A stretch of DNA of 64,000 bases from Ruminiclostridium papyrosolvens DSM 2782 (GTDB lineage Bacteria; Bacillota; Clostridia; Acetivibrionales; DSM-1351), in the NCBI RefSeq assembly GCF_029318685.1, contig NZ_CP119677.1:2719001-2783000 (forward strand), given 5' to 3'. This document shows, piece after piece, positions 51,622-62,193 of this stretch; the stretch's first letter is position 1; each line of letters begins with the position of its first letter. The position numbers were made by a program, and so were the translations under genes. The notes under the pieces were generated by a model. It searched no databases and was not told the DNA's origin. It saw nothing but the letters and a program-made list of their open reading frames with translations.

Positions 51622-51654
51622 AAAGGCTTAATATTTACAAGGGCCTTTTTTTTT
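51622..51654 (+). other. Terminator-like hairpin on the plus strand, no assigned transcript
   Basis: A 6-bp stem (51622-51627 with 51643-51648) followed by a run of nine T's on the plus strand, directly after the addA stop. On the minus strand, where addA would need it, no U-run follows, and TTGTAAA (about 51605) can pair with TTTACAA (about 51634) instead. The rest of 51472-51652 is AT-rich with no gene seen. Confidence 0.3.
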
Positions 51655-54600
51655 ACATTTCTAATATATCACCTGTTGAGAATAAATAAATGTATCTTTC
51701 TTTAACCCGTTTTAAAGTCAGCATTTCTAAAGCTCTTGAATAATAAGAAATCTGCAGTTTGTACTTTTCTTTCATTACCTCAATATCACCGTCAGGAACA
51801 TAATCAGTTTTATAATCAATAAGGACAATATTGTCTTCCTCTTCAAAATAGCAATCAATAACCCCCTGAAGCAGTATTTTGTCCTCATAGTCGCTCGCAT
51901 CAGGCAACTGAGGATAGATTTCCTTATAGGGTAATTCAATGTTAAAGGGAACCTCTCTGTGTATCTTACAGGAGTCAAGCATTCTCTTTCCTACTGCTGA
52001 ATTAATAAAAGAACGTATTTTTCTGATGTCTATACTTTTTGCCTGAACTTCTGTCAAAAGCTCTTTTTTAACCATTAATTCAATCTGTCCCTCAATATCT
52101 TGATTACGGAAGTCCATATGTTGCATTGCAAAATGCATGGCAGTTCCCTTTTCTGCAGGACTAAGCCCTTTCTTTTTCTCCAGAAATGCAGGTTTTTTTA
52201 TTGTAGTAGTCTTGAATTCCGGCTGACTGTTATCTTCATCGTTATTTAGATTAAAATACCTCTTTAGCTCTGTTACTGATAGTTTAGAGGGAATTTGGGC
52301 AAACTCCCTGTAAGGATATTTCCAGCCCAAACGACGATGAATCTCAATAGCAGCTTCATTATCACAATTCTCCTTTTGATGAAGCCAGTTTAGTATGTCT
52401 TCCCTACCCTTTATATCTGTTTCCATCTTCTTTGTTACAGCAATACCCGACTGATTGGTAAGTATTATTTTCCAGAAGGATTCATCTGAAATAACAGGCC
52501 CGCTATAGTCCACGCCAAGGCCTGCAGCTTTTCTTAAAGCTTCCGAATCCTTGTGTCTCATAATTGAAGGGCATATCCAATCCAGATAATTCTGTGCCTT
52601 GAGCATATTATGGGACGGAAACTTATTGCCGTTACTCTGCGCCGTACCCAACCACTTTAATGCCGATTTTTCAGCATTATTTACCGAGCCGGTAATTATC
52701 AACTTCTCTCTGGCTCTCGTCATTGCTACATAGAGTATTCTCATTTCCTCAGATAAGGTTTCGACTCTTATCTTCTGAGATATTGCCTGTTTTGGAATGG
52801 AAGGGTACTTTATTCTTCTTTTATAATCAACAAAATCAGGCCCAAAGCCAAGTTCCTGATGGAGCAAAACACTTTTGTACATATCCTGCATATTGAACTT
52901 TTTACCGCAGCCGCACAAAAAAACAACCGGGAATTCCAATCCCTTGCTCTTGTGTATACTCATTAGCCTGACAACGTTATCGTTTTCTCCAAGAACCTTT
53001 GCACTTCCCATATCACCCTTGTTTGTCTTCAGCTTATCAATAAAGCTTATAAAATTGAAAAGACCGTTGTAGCTTGTATTCTCAAACTGCAAAGCACGTT
53101 CAAACAGTATTTTCAGATTGGCCTGCTTCCTTTCACCGTCCTGCATTGCTCCTACTATACTGAAATACCCCGTCTCATCATATAGTTGCCATATAAGCTT
53201 GTGAGTTGACATATAGAGTGACATCTCTCTCCATTTTGAAAGCTTTTCCAGAAAAGCGGAGGATTTCTTTGAAACTTCCTTATCCTGCCCTGATATTTCT
53301 TTGATTGCTTCAAATATGGAAGCGTTACGGTTCATAAGACGTACTTCTGCCAAATCCCCGGTACTGAAATTTACTATTGGTGATCTTAATACTGAAAGCA
53401 AAGGAATATCCTGATAAGGATTATCAATTATTTGAAGTAAAGACAATACTACCTGTACTTCCGGTGTCTTAAAAAAGCCGCTTCCTGTATCGGCAAAAAC
53501 AGGTATATCCGATTTGGCAAGTTCTTCTGAAAACACCTCTGTCCAATTTCTGGTGGTTCTCAACAGTATTACTATGTCATTGAACCTGACCTCCCTGTAA
53601 TCACCAAGTTTTTTGTCGTATATAACAAACTTTTTTCCGTCTGAATCAGGTTTAAACAGCTCTATTATCCTGTTTGCAACCATTCTGGCTTCCTTTTGAA
53701 TATTGTCGAGTATTTCCTCTTCTTCCGATGAATCATCTTCCTCCATCTCTTCATTTACTTCCGATTGCGCGCTATTATCCGCAGCGGAGGTTTCTATCAA
53801 ATGCAGCTCAATAGCCCCTCCTGCTACTGTTTTTTCATTTTGACATGGAGGAAAGCCTGCTCCGGGGTTCAGTTCTTCTATTTCATTGTAATCAAGCTCT
53901 CCCACCTTTTGAGACATTATTTGCTTGAATATATAGTTGATTCCGTCAACAACTTCCTTCCTGCTTCGAAAATTCTTAAACAACAATATTTTTCTGTAGC
54001 TGCTGCCTTCATCAATTGAGTAATTATCATATTTTTCAAGAAAAAGTTCAGGTTTTGCCTGTCTGAACCTGTATATGCTTTGTTTTACATCTCCTACCAT
54101 AAATACATTAGGACTGCCTCTATCTTCTTTTGAAATCATATTAATAATTATTTCCTGAACCAAATTGCTGTCCTGATATTCATCCACCAATATTTCAGTA
54201 AATTTATCCTTGTAATGCTGTGCAATTTTTGTGGGACGTATTTTTCCGTCTTCATCAGTCTCCGCCAATATATTAAGGCAAAAATGCTCAAGGTCGTTGA
54301 AATCAACAGAAGCTCTCTGACTCTTTTTCTGTGAATATCGTCTCCCGAAATCAACAACCAGCTTTGAAACACATTTCAGTACAGGGTACATGGCTTTAAG
54401 GTCAGAAGCTATTTCATCAGACTTCATAAAAAAAACTTCATTTCTTAGTCCGGTAATTACAGACTTTAACTCGTCCCTTGTTTTCTTTACGCTTTCCTGT
54501 ACTGTTTTTTCTGCGTCCTTTCCGCATCTGGGCAAAGTCTGAAATTCAAAACTGTTTATATAGTCGTACAGTCTGTCCCAATGAGCTCCGTTTTTATACA

Positions 54601-55399
54601 CCTCTAAAAGCCTATTCAGGTTATCGTTATCCTCAACAAAAACAGGCAGGTATTTTTCCAGACCAGACGCGTATTTGATTTTTTCACAGGCTTCATTCAT
54701 AATACCTCTGAGTCCTTCAAGTTTCATAAAACTGGTTTCCATAAGAATTCTACCCCAGGATGTCTCACCAAAGTCGCAGGTACTCTCGAAATTATATCTT
54801 TCCACTTGCTGTTCAAGCCATTTTTCCGGCCAAGGATAGCTCTGGACAAAACTGTATATGTTGAGTACCATCTCTTGAATCTTCTCATCATCTCTGTTGC
54901 TCCCGTAGGACTCCAAGAGGTCAAAAAAATCTTCGTTCCCCTCAACATCCTCGTAAATTTCCTCAAACAGCTCACTCAAGGTTTCCGATTTTAATAGTGT
55001 AGCTTCTGTCTCATCAAGTATCTTGAAAGTAGGGTCTATTTCAATACTCTGAAAGTTGCTTCTTATAACCTCCAGACAAAAGGAATGAATTGTAGTAATG
55101 GAAGCCTTATTCAGAAGTACAAGTTGTCTTGAAATATTATTTGAGCCTTGATTTTTTTCTATTGAATCGGATATGGCCGCCCCTATTCTTTCTCTCATTT
55201 CAGTAGCAGCAGCATTTGTAAAAGTTACTACCAGCAATGAATCTATGTCCACAGGGGTTTCTGCATCAGTTATCTTTCTTATTATCCTTTCAACAAGTAC
55301 AGCGGTTTTGCCTGCACCGGCTGCCGCAGCCACAAGCAGATTGCAGTCCTTTTGGGTTATGGCGGCGTATTGTTCTTTTGTCCATTTAGTTTCAGACAT
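51653..55399 (-). CDS. addA: ATP-dependent helicase/nuclease subunit AddA
   Basis: 1248-aa subunit of the AddAB (RecBCD-equivalent) double-strand-break repair complex. UvrD-type helicase motifs: Walker A AAAGAGKTAVLVERI near the N-terminus, Walker B VDEYQD, GDVKQSIYRFR, and MSIHKSKGLEFPVVFL. A C-terminal RecB-type nuclease domain has LLQGVIDCYFEEEDNIVLIDYKTDY, with the metal-binding Asp and Lys. ATG at 55399 follows AAAGGGG by 9 bases; the ATG at 55423 has no RBS. Four-base to 27-base gap to addB depending on start. Confidence 0.95.
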   Translation of the reverse strand: MSETKWTKEQYAAITQKDCNLLVAAAAGAGKTAVLVERIIRKITDAETPVDIDSLLVVTFTNAAATEMRERIGAAISDSIEKNQGSNNISRQLVLLNKASITTIHSFCLEVIRSNFQSIEIDPTFKILDETEATLLKSETLSELFEEIYEDVEGNEDFFDLLESYGSNRDDEKIQEMVLNIYSFVQSYPWPEKWLEQQVERYNFESTCDFGETSWGRILMETSFMKLEGLRGIMNEACEKIKYASGLEKYLPVFVEDNDNLNRLLEVYKNGAHWDRLYDYINSFEFQTLPRCGKDAEKTVQESVKKTRDELKSVITGLRNEVFFMKSDEIASDLKAMYPVLKCVSKLVVDFGRRYSQKKSQRASVDFNDLEHFCLNILAETDEDGKIRPTKIAQHYKDKFTEILVDEYQDSNLVQEIIINMISKEDRGSPNVFMVGDVKQSIYRFRQAKPELFLEKYDNYSIDEGSSYRKILLFKNFRSRKEVVDGINYIFKQIMSQKVGELDYNEIEELNPGAGFPPCQNEKTVAGGAIELHLIETSAADNSAQSEVNEEMEEDDSSEEEEILDNIQKEARMVANRIIELFKPDSDGKKFVIYDKKLGDYREVRFNDIVILLRTTRNWTEVFSEELAKSDIPVFADTGSGFFKTPEVQVVLSLLQIIDNPYQDIPLLSVLRSPIVNFSTGDLAEVRLMNRNASIFEAIKEISGQDKEVSKKSSAFLEKLSKWREMSLYMSTHKLIWQLYDETGYFSIVGAMQDGERKQANLKILFERALQFENTSYNGLFNFISFIDKLKTNKGDMGSAKVLGENDNVVRLMSIHKSKGLEFPVVFLCGCGKKFNMQDMYKSVLLHQELGFGPDFVDYKRRIKYPSIPKQAISQKIRVETLSEEMRILYVAMTRAREKLIITGSVNNAEKSALKWLGTAQSNGNKFPSHNMLKAQNYLDWICPSIMRHKDSEALRKAAGLGVDYSGPVISDESFWKIILTNQSGIAVTKKMETDIKGREDILNWLHQKENCDNEAAIEIHRRLGWKYPYREFAQIPSKLSVTELKRYFNLNNDEDNSQPEFKTTTIKKPAFLEKKKGLSPAEKGTAMHFAMQHMDFRNQDIEGQIELMVKKELLTEVQAKSIDIRKIRSFINSAVGKRMLDSCKIHREVPFNIELPYKEIYPQLPDASDYEDKILLQGVIDCYFEEEDNIVLIDYKTDYVPDGDIEVMKEKYKLQISYYSRALEMLTLKRVKERYIYLFSTGDILEM

Positions 55400-55426
55400 G
55401 TATATGTTCCCCTTTACGTACATTCA

Positions 55427-58400
55427 TTAATTATCTTTTAAGTTATTTCCATCCATAAGCTTCCATATATGGTCATCATCTCTATCATGCAGCATCCTGA
55501 AGCTGTTATCCTTTTGAGTCTGATCAAATTGGCATACTGATGAGTAATTGCAGTAGCTGCAGGAAGTTAACTTCTTTTTTTTGTACGGACTTATGGGGAC
55601 CTTCCCCTTCATAAGTTCGCTGCACATATCTTTTAAAATCTGCTTTACAAAGCTTCTTAATACTGTAAATTGTTCTATGGTAGCAGCAGATGATTTCCCC
55701 AAAACATCTCCTTTATTTATTCTTGCAGGAATAATGATGGAGTTCCCTTCAATTGTGTTGTCCATATATTTAATAAGCTGAACATCAGCAAGAAGCAACC
55801 CCTTCATTTTTAACTTTTTCATTATGGCTGTTTCTATTTCCTCCGGAGAACTGCTGCCTGTGCCTTTTATCATAGGATCGTCAACTCTGAAATACAGAAT
55901 TCCTCCCGGCAAAGCCTTTTCGCCACTATTTTCGGAGGATTCCCAAAGTGCATCCAAATAGGTTATAAGCTGCATTTGAAGCCCATAATAAACATCACTG
56001 AGTTTAAAATCCTTATCACCTGATTTATAGTCTACAATTCTCAGATATTTTCCGTTATCAGTACTCAATGTATCAATTCTGTCAATTCTGCCAACAAGTT
56101 TTATCTTTTCACCGGAATCCAGTTCAATAACTATGGGAGGGTATGCTCCCCCCTCTCCGAATTCCACCTCATAACCCACAGGTTCAAAACTGCTCCTCCG
56201 TATATGCTCTGCAATAAGCCACACAGCTCTTGTTACGACTCGTTTGAGTCTTACTGCAAGGGCTTTAAACCTTTTTGAGCCTCCAAGTATAGTATTTTTC
56301 ATGCTGGCCAAAAGTTCATCTACTATTTTTGAAACCTCATCGCTGCACCATTGTCTGTCAATTTCCCTCCAGGAATAGTTGTTTTCATCAACCATCTTTG
56401 AAAATCTTTCGATAACTGCATGCATAAAGGTTCCGACGTCGGGAGGACTCAATCTGTATATCTTTCTTTCTCTTGCCCCCAGACCATATTGTACATAAAA
56501 TGCAAAGGGGCATGAAGTGTACTTTTCCAATCTTGAAACTGTGAAGTATGGATTTTTTCCGTACAGTTCCCGAATTTTTGCCTTATCCACCGGGACTGCT
56601 ATGTTTCTGTATTTCAATGCATTTATCATTGCATCACACTTTTGCTTCCATTCTTCCTGAGCTGAAAACCATGCAAATAATTCCTTCCACATGTGTCCCG
56701 GCTCAATTCCCTCATTTTTCTGCCTCAGAATTGAGACCAACTGATTAAAGGAAGGTACGGGTGATGCTATTAAATCAATATTGTTATTGACCCCAGCAGG
56801 TTTTAATATATTATTTTTTTCGGTTATATTAGGAAATATCTTTCGCATCCTTGATATTATTGTGGAAGGACGCATTGTTCTTCCCTCATGGTCGGCAATG
56901 GGCCAGCTTATTCTCAGAAAGTTTTTTGGCATTGTCAATGTTCTATATATAAGGTACAACTCGTCAAAAGCTTTTGATTTTGTGTCACTGGCCAGCTCAA
57001 TACCTTTTTTGTTTAGTACATCTCTATCTTTATCAGATAAAACCCCTTCGCTTATACCGGCGGACGGAAATACTCCGTCATTGGTTCCAAGAATGTACAA
57101 AGCCTTTATTTCATGGCTTCTCAGATGCTCAATACTTCCTATCAAAACCTGATCAAGGGATGCCGGAATAGATGAAATCTTGTATTCTGCCAGTCCTATT
57201 TTAAATACGTTGGCAAACTTTTCAATTCCGAAGGTTTCATCTCCCATTACTTCTACAACCTGATCAAAAACATCCATAAGTATGTTCCACACCTGCTGAT
57301 ACTCTCCAGCAAGCCTTAGCTGTCCATTTTGAGTAAAACTGTCTATATAATCACGAATTCTTTCTTCTACACCGATTTCAACCAGATACTCATAAATACC
57401 CGTACAAAAATCTTCCGCAGTTCTTCTTCCCTTTGTCCTGTTTCGAAAACGTAAAAGAGGCTCTCTTACTTCATTTCTGGTCACATTTACCTGTAGCAGC
57501 ATTTCATCATTTTCGGGACTCTGTTTATCGTCAGGTCTGAATTCAATACTTGTATTCCATTCTGCCTCCTGCGTCCAACGACTGCCCCTGATACCGCAGG
57601 CCAGAACATAGTTTTCCAGTAAATCTATCCTTGTATCCTCTATTCCCGTAAGCCCTGATTTCAGATATCTGAACACCGCTTCATAAGACCAATTTTCAGT
57701 AAATATCTCCAGCATTGAAAGAACCATCCTGACTAACGGATGATTTGTTATTTCAGTTTTGGAATCTATAAAACAAGGTATGTTGTACTGTTCAAAAATT
57801 ACCTCTATAAGATTTTCATATCCTGTAAGATTTCTTGTGGCGACGGTTATATCCTTAAACTGCATATCATTGTCGCGGCACTGTCTGATTATATCCCTTG
57901 CACATTCTTCGATTTCAGCATAAATATTTACCGACTCAAAAAGCTCTATATCTGTCGTCGGCTGCTGATAAACCCTGTAAGGATAAGCAAAGTAATTGGC
58001 TTCTTGGCTCTGAAGTTCTCTGCTTTCTTTAAATCTGGGCAGGTTTGCTGAGTTCAGACCTACAGGCGGAAGTATTTTTACATCGCTTGCTTCTGCAATA
58101 CTTACAAATTTTTTGCAGGATTTTTTTACTGCCGCAAAAACATCTGTTGAACCTGACTGCATCTCATCAAAAAGTACATCGGTACACATAGTTATGTAAA
58201 CATTCTCTGTCTGTTGGATAAGCTTAGATATTACCTCAACCTCCTGAGGAGTAAAGCCGGCAAAGCCGTCAATCCATATCTCCGCTTTACTGTACATTTC
58301 TGTAGAATCCAGTTTAGAAGCCAGTAAAGTCAGTTCATCATCCGTATCTCTGTAGCGACTTTCCAGCATATTGTCAAATTCACTGTAAATTAACTTTATT

Positions 58401-58873
58401 TCCTTTAGCTTATGCAAAAGATAATTGTCCTCGGTAAGTCCCTCTAATACTTCATCAAAGCTATCAGCTCTTACATTATATCTTTTCAGCTCGGTTATAA
58501 GTGTTGATAAGGTATTTACAAAGCCCTTGCAATTGGCAGATTTGTGGAATATAGTAAACTGTTCTTTAAGTCTGTCCAGAATACGATATATAATCATGCT
58601 CTTTCCGGCAGGATGTATATGAGGATATGTAATTCCTCCCACCTCGTTCATTACCCTGTAGGCCATTCTTCTGAAGCTTAACACCTCAGTATTTAAAATT
58701 CCTCCTGTTCCCAGAACCTTTATCAGGTCACGTTCTGCCTGTAATGTATACTGTTCCGGTACAAGCAGGACAAGTTTTTTACTATTGTCCTTATTCTGTT
58801 TAGTTTTTATTGATTTTAAGCAATGAAAGGACTTTCCCGAACCTGACCTTCCATATATAAATTGAAGACTCAT
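55427..58873 (-). CDS. addB: ATP-dependent helicase/nuclease subunit AddB
   Basis: 1148 aa. Walker A GRSGSGKS at residues 8-15, a degenerate helicase region, and a C-terminal nuclease domain with GRIDRID and IVDYKSG. The Fe-S cluster cysteines that staple the nuclease domain are visible: one in YTSCPFAFYVQYGLG and three in SCSYCNYSSVC. Together with AddA it processes broken DNA ends for recombination. First of the addBA pair. Confidence 0.95.
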   Translation of the reverse strand: MSLQFIYGRSGSGKSFHCLKSIKTKQNKDNSKKLVLLVPEQYTLQAERDLIKVLGTGGILNTEVLSFRRMAYRVMNEVGGITYPHIHPAGKSMIIYRILDRLKEQFTIFHKSANCKGFVNTLSTLITELKRYNVRADSFDEVLEGLTEDNYLLHKLKEIKLIYSEFDNMLESRYRDTDDELTLLASKLDSTEMYSKAEIWIDGFAGFTPQEVEVISKLIQQTENVYITMCTDVLFDEMQSGSTDVFAAVKKSCKKFVSIAEASDVKILPPVGLNSANLPRFKESRELQSQEANYFAYPYRVYQQPTTDIELFESVNIYAEIEECARDIIRQCRDNDMQFKDITVATRNLTGYENLIEVIFEQYNIPCFIDSKTEITNHPLVRMVLSMLEIFTENWSYEAVFRYLKSGLTGIEDTRIDLLENYVLACGIRGSRWTQEAEWNTSIEFRPDDKQSPENDEMLLQVNVTRNEVREPLLRFRNRTKGRRTAEDFCTGIYEYLVEIGVEERIRDYIDSFTQNGQLRLAGEYQQVWNILMDVFDQVVEVMGDETFGIEKFANVFKIGLAEYKISSIPASLDQVLIGSIEHLRSHEIKALYILGTNDGVFPSAGISEGVLSDKDRDVLNKKGIELASDTKSKAFDELYLIYRTLTMPKNFLRISWPIADHEGRTMRPSTIISRMRKIFPNITEKNNILKPAGVNNNIDLIASPVPSFNQLVSILRQKNEGIEPGHMWKELFAWFSAQEEWKQKCDAMINALKYRNIAVPVDKAKIRELYGKNPYFTVSRLEKYTSCPFAFYVQYGLGARERKIYRLSPPDVGTFMHAVIERFSKMVDENNYSWREIDRQWCSDEVSKIVDELLASMKNTILGGSKRFKALAVRLKRVVTRAVWLIAEHIRRSSFEPVGYEVEFGEGGAYPPIVIELDSGEKIKLVGRIDRIDTLSTDNGKYLRIVDYKSGDKDFKLSDVYYGLQMQLITYLDALWESSENSGEKALPGGILYFRVDDPMIKGTGSSSPEEIETAIMKKLKMKGLLLADVQLIKYMDNTIEGNSIIIPARINKGDVLGKSSAATIEQFTVLRSFVKQILKDMCSELMKGKVPISPYKKKKLTSCSYCNYSSVCQFDQTQKDNSFRMLHDRDDDHIWKLMDGNNLKDN

Positions 58874-58897
58874 AGCTTCTTCCTTTTCTTATGTATT

Positions 58898-59857
58898 TTA
58901 GCAAGTAGTTTTTATGTCTTCTTCGGTTTGCACCGGTTCTTTTATTATTAATCCTGTAATGAAGTAAAATAAAACACCTGTAACTATTACTGAAATAAGA
59001 CTGCCTGCCGGGTTAAAAGTCGATGTGTAAAATACGGTATTGGTTGAAAGTGCATTATCAGGATAGCTTACAAGTAAAAATGCTACCAGATTATTCACCG
59101 CATGAGCCCCTATCGCTGCCTCTAAAGAGTTTGTTTTTATTGTAATCATGGCAAAAAGCATTCCAACAACAAAATAATTCAAAACCATGCATATAGTACT
59201 TATAACACCTGTTTTGCTTGAAGCGGTTACTTCAGGGTTCATAAGATGCGGGAGCATGAACATAACACCAGAAATAACCGAAAGCAGCATACCGTTTTTT
59301 ATTTTTAGTCCAAAGCTCTGGATTAAGTATCCCCTGAATACAAGTTCTTCGGTAGCCGCCTGTAAGGGTGTCATTATGAGGATGAAAGGCAAAGCTATCC
59401 AGAATTTAGATGCATCAAAAGTAAATGAATAACTTTCAGGTGATAAGAAATAATCAATTACTGACCCCACAGCAATAAGCCCACCGTATACTAAAAAGCC
59501 TACCCAGAATCTGCTCCACTGCATTTTTCGTTTCGTTGTTATCAGTGAAGTAAATGTTCTATAATGTATAAACTTTGTTGCTATAATTAATCCCGCCAAC
59601 ATGAAATAAATTGTAAAATTTGTAAATATATAGTTTGTAAAAGGATTTACGTATTTATTCATAAATGCATAAACATCAGTTGTTAGGGTTAAATCCATGA
59701 AAGCATCCCTATTTTTGATTAAAGCATATATTACGGGTATTGAGCCTACAAAGCCTCCGATTAAGAAATAAAAGTATAGTATAACTGATACAGAAGCTAC
59801 AAAGCGTGATGGCTTAGTATTACCTGTCACAGCCATATCCTGATATTTAATTGACAT
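58898..59857 (-). CDS. CPBP family intramembrane glutamic protease
   Basis: 319-aa polytopic membrane protein. The CAAX/Abi (CPBP) motifs are present: E170-E171 with R175 (EELVFRG), a MFMLPHLMNPE helix with the second-motif His, and GAHAVNNLVAF with the final His/Asn. About eight transmembrane helices. Family members process prenylated or bacteriocin-type peptides or act as scaffolds; the substrate is unknown here. GGAGG RBS. It precedes addB by 24 bases on the same strand. Confidence 0.9.
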   Translation of the reverse strand: MSIKYQDMAVTGNTKPSRFVASVSVILYFYFLIGGFVGSIPVIYALIKNRDAFMDLTLTTDVYAFMNKYVNPFTNYIFTNFTIYFMLAGLIIATKFIHYRTFTSLITTKRKMQWSRFWVGFLVYGGLIAVGSVIDYFLSPESYSFTFDASKFWIALPFILIMTPLQAATEELVFRGYLIQSFGLKIKNGMLLSVISGVMFMLPHLMNPEVTASSKTGVISTICMVLNYFVVGMLFAMITIKTNSLEAAIGAHAVNNLVAFLLVSYPDNALSTNTVFYTSTFNPAGSLISVIVTGVLFYFITGLIIKEPVQTEEDIKTTC

Positions 59858-59947
59858 ATTAGTCCTCCAACATTTTATATAAAAGCTGTTATAGTTTTAA
59901 TTATACTATTTTTTTATTTTCATTAAAATGCTTTAATCCAATATGTA

Positions 59948-59998
59948 AAAGGGAATTGTCGCAAATTATATTTTATATGTCTTGCAACAATTCCCTTT
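59948..59998. terminator. Terminator of the CoA-binding protein gene
   Basis: A 12-bp stem (59948-59959 with 59987-59998) with an inner GCAA/TTGC extension. A U-run follows on the minus strand. It lies 18 bases beyond the stop at 60016. Confidence 0.8.
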
Positions 59999-60015
59999 AT
60001 TTAAATTTTTATGTT

Positions 60016-60390
60016 CTACCTCAAAGCTACAAGTACACATGCCATAACTGCATCAAGTTCAAGCTCATTAATTCTTTTTAACAATTCATCATCATATGTT
60101 CCGGGCTGAAGCCATATGTTTTTAATGCCTAATTTTGCAGCTTCTTCTATAACAGTCTTCCCTCTTTTTGGAGAAACAACCATATCTATTACTTCCGGTT
60201 TTTGCGGAAGTGAGGACAAATCTCTATAGCATTTGTCACCTTCTACAGTCTCGTATCCAGGGTTTACAGGATAAACCTCATAGCCTCTGCTTTTCAACTT
60301 TTTATATATTCTGTTGCCGTACTTTTCGGGGTTCTGATTCGCACCCACTACAGCCCATACCTTTTTTTCAAGCATTTGTTCTTCATTCAT
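60016..60390 (-). CDS. CoA-binding domain protein (YccU type)
   Basis: 124-aa single Rossmann-fold CoA-binding protein, as in succinyl-CoA synthetase alpha N-domains but stand-alone. Motifs: VWAVVGANQNPEKYGNRIYKKLKSRGYEVYPVNP and NIWLQPG. Its exact role is unknown. The RBS AAGGG precedes the ATG. Monocistronic by its own terminator. Confidence 0.88.
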   Translation of the reverse strand: MNEEQMLEKKVWAVVGANQNPEKYGNRIYKKLKSRGYEVYPVNPGYETVEGDKCYRDLSSLPQKPEVIDMVVSPKRGKTVIEEAAKLGIKNIWLQPGTYDDELLKRINELELDAVMACVLVALR

Positions 60391-60421
60391 TGGATTTATC
60401 CCTTTCTGTTATATTCTATAG

Positions 60422-60433
60422 AAGAATATTCTT
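60422..60433. promoter_or_regulatory. Palindrome upstream of the CoA-binding protein gene
   Basis: AAGAATATTCTT is a perfect 12-bp palindrome 32 bases before the start codon, next to AT-rich sequence suitable for a -10 region. It may be an operator; no regulator can be named. Confidence 0.3.
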
Positions 60434-60480
60434 ATACTTTTAGTATACCACCTGTATCAATTATAAAACACTAATTATTT

Positions 60481-62193
60481 TCAACGTGTATACAAGTTCG
60501 TGCGAGCTATGGCATTTGCGGCTTCCATACCGCTTTTAAGTGCTCCTTGCTGCCATCGGTGTATTGCAGATACATGTTCTCCAGCAAAGTATACTCTTTC
60601 TCCATATTCCGGCAGCGTCATTGCCCATGAAAATAATTTTTTCTGTTGGGGTGTAAAATAACAGAATGCACCTCTGGAAAGCGGATCGTTATCCCATACC
60701 TGTGTTTTCATGTCTGTAACAATGTCGTTCAGATAGCCTTTGGAGAGTCCGTGGACTTCTTCAACATTTCTCTTAACCTTGTCAAATCTATCCTCTTCAG
60801 TCATATTACCCAGTCTTACAGCATCCAGATTAAAATTATAGGAACCCACAATTACGCCGGGTTCGGCCGCTGTACTTCTTTGATTAAGTTCCTGAGGAAC
60901 CTGACACCGACTGGAAGTATACCATATGGTGGTAATTGGTAAATCAGTATATGAACCGCCTCCATATATACCCTGTTCCTCCCAGAATCTCCTGTTGCAG
61001 TTAAGTAGAGTCTTTTGGGCATTTCCGTAAGTTACTTCTTTTATAGCCTGCATTTTTAAACTGCTGAACATAGGAGCTATTTCAAAGGTTCTTAAAACTG
61101 AAAAAGGAACTGCACACACAATGTAATCAAAATTTTCGTAGCCTGATTCCATAAGCTTTGTATTATCATATGTAAGGGTTACTCTGCCGTTTTCGAGACA
61201 TTTATATATGCCTTTTACCTTTGTTCCCTGCTTCCAAGTAACTTTACCCAGAAGTTCAGACGGTATGTCAGGATAATACTCCCAGGGTTCATTACTTACA
61301 AATGATCTATGGAATGCCAAAGGCAAATTTACCATCCCTCCTGTAATTTCATATAAAAACCAGAAATTTACAGGGAAATACTCCTGCACCATATCAACAT
61401 AATTATGATACAGGAACTCTCCTGCTATTGGGAATAGGTTTGAAAGGAGGTTAATTGCCCCCTGACTGAGTTTTTTATGTTCAAACATCTGACGGGAATT
61501 AAGGCTGTCCCAGAACAACAACTGCCTGCTATATCGTGGTTTTACCTGAATAATCTCTGCTCTGGAAGACGGTGGAGCCTCAAGTACAGGTGTTTCTATT
61601 CCGTAATATCCCAACTCCTGCCATGCTGTTTTTGCTTCCCACGACGTAAGATCATAGGTGGGATAAATATATTTCATTACATTTTTACCAAATGGATCAT
61701 TTCTTGCTCTTCTCTGGTGAAGATATATAAAAGTCTCCGGCTCACTCTGTATAAAAGGCCTTGTATCAAGCTTGAATAAATTAATATAATGCCATACTGT
61801 CTCGTGGTTGACAGGTATTCTCATAGGCCCAAATTCTCCGTAAAGCTTTTTTTCCCTGTCAAAATAATATGTATAAACCCTTCCGCCTATCCTCTCCTCC
61901 GATGCCTCTAATATTGTTATATCAAACCCAAGCTTACGAAGCTCGTAGGCGGCTGACATTCCTGCAAGGCCTCCTCCGATAATTCCCACACTTTTCCCTT
62001 TAAACTGTCCGGGCTTGGCTATTGATGTAATATTCTCAGATGGTGAAAATGCATTAAAGATATTGCAGTAGTCCTCAGGATGACAGGCCCTGTATAACGC
62101 ATATTTTGCCATAATTTGTCGTTCCTCGAATGATGGATTATCAGGCTGAGGTGGTCTTGGTTCTTTAGAATATAGAATCGTTGGACAAATCAT
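60481..62193 (-). CDS. Flavin-containing amine oxidase family protein
   Basis: 570-aa FAD enzyme. FAD-binding [37 protein letters not shown]-type region at about 69-110 (here with an [10 protein letters not shown] ending), substrate-domain middle, and C-terminal FAD-contact motif [21 protein letters not shown]. Resembles monoamine/L-amino-acid oxidases. An N-terminal ~65-aa extension precedes the FAD domain and no signal peptide is seen, so cytoplasmic. Substrate is unknown, and an oxygen-using role would be unusual in an anaerobe. RBS is weak. Confidence 0.88.
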   Translation of the reverse strand: [570 protein letters not shown]

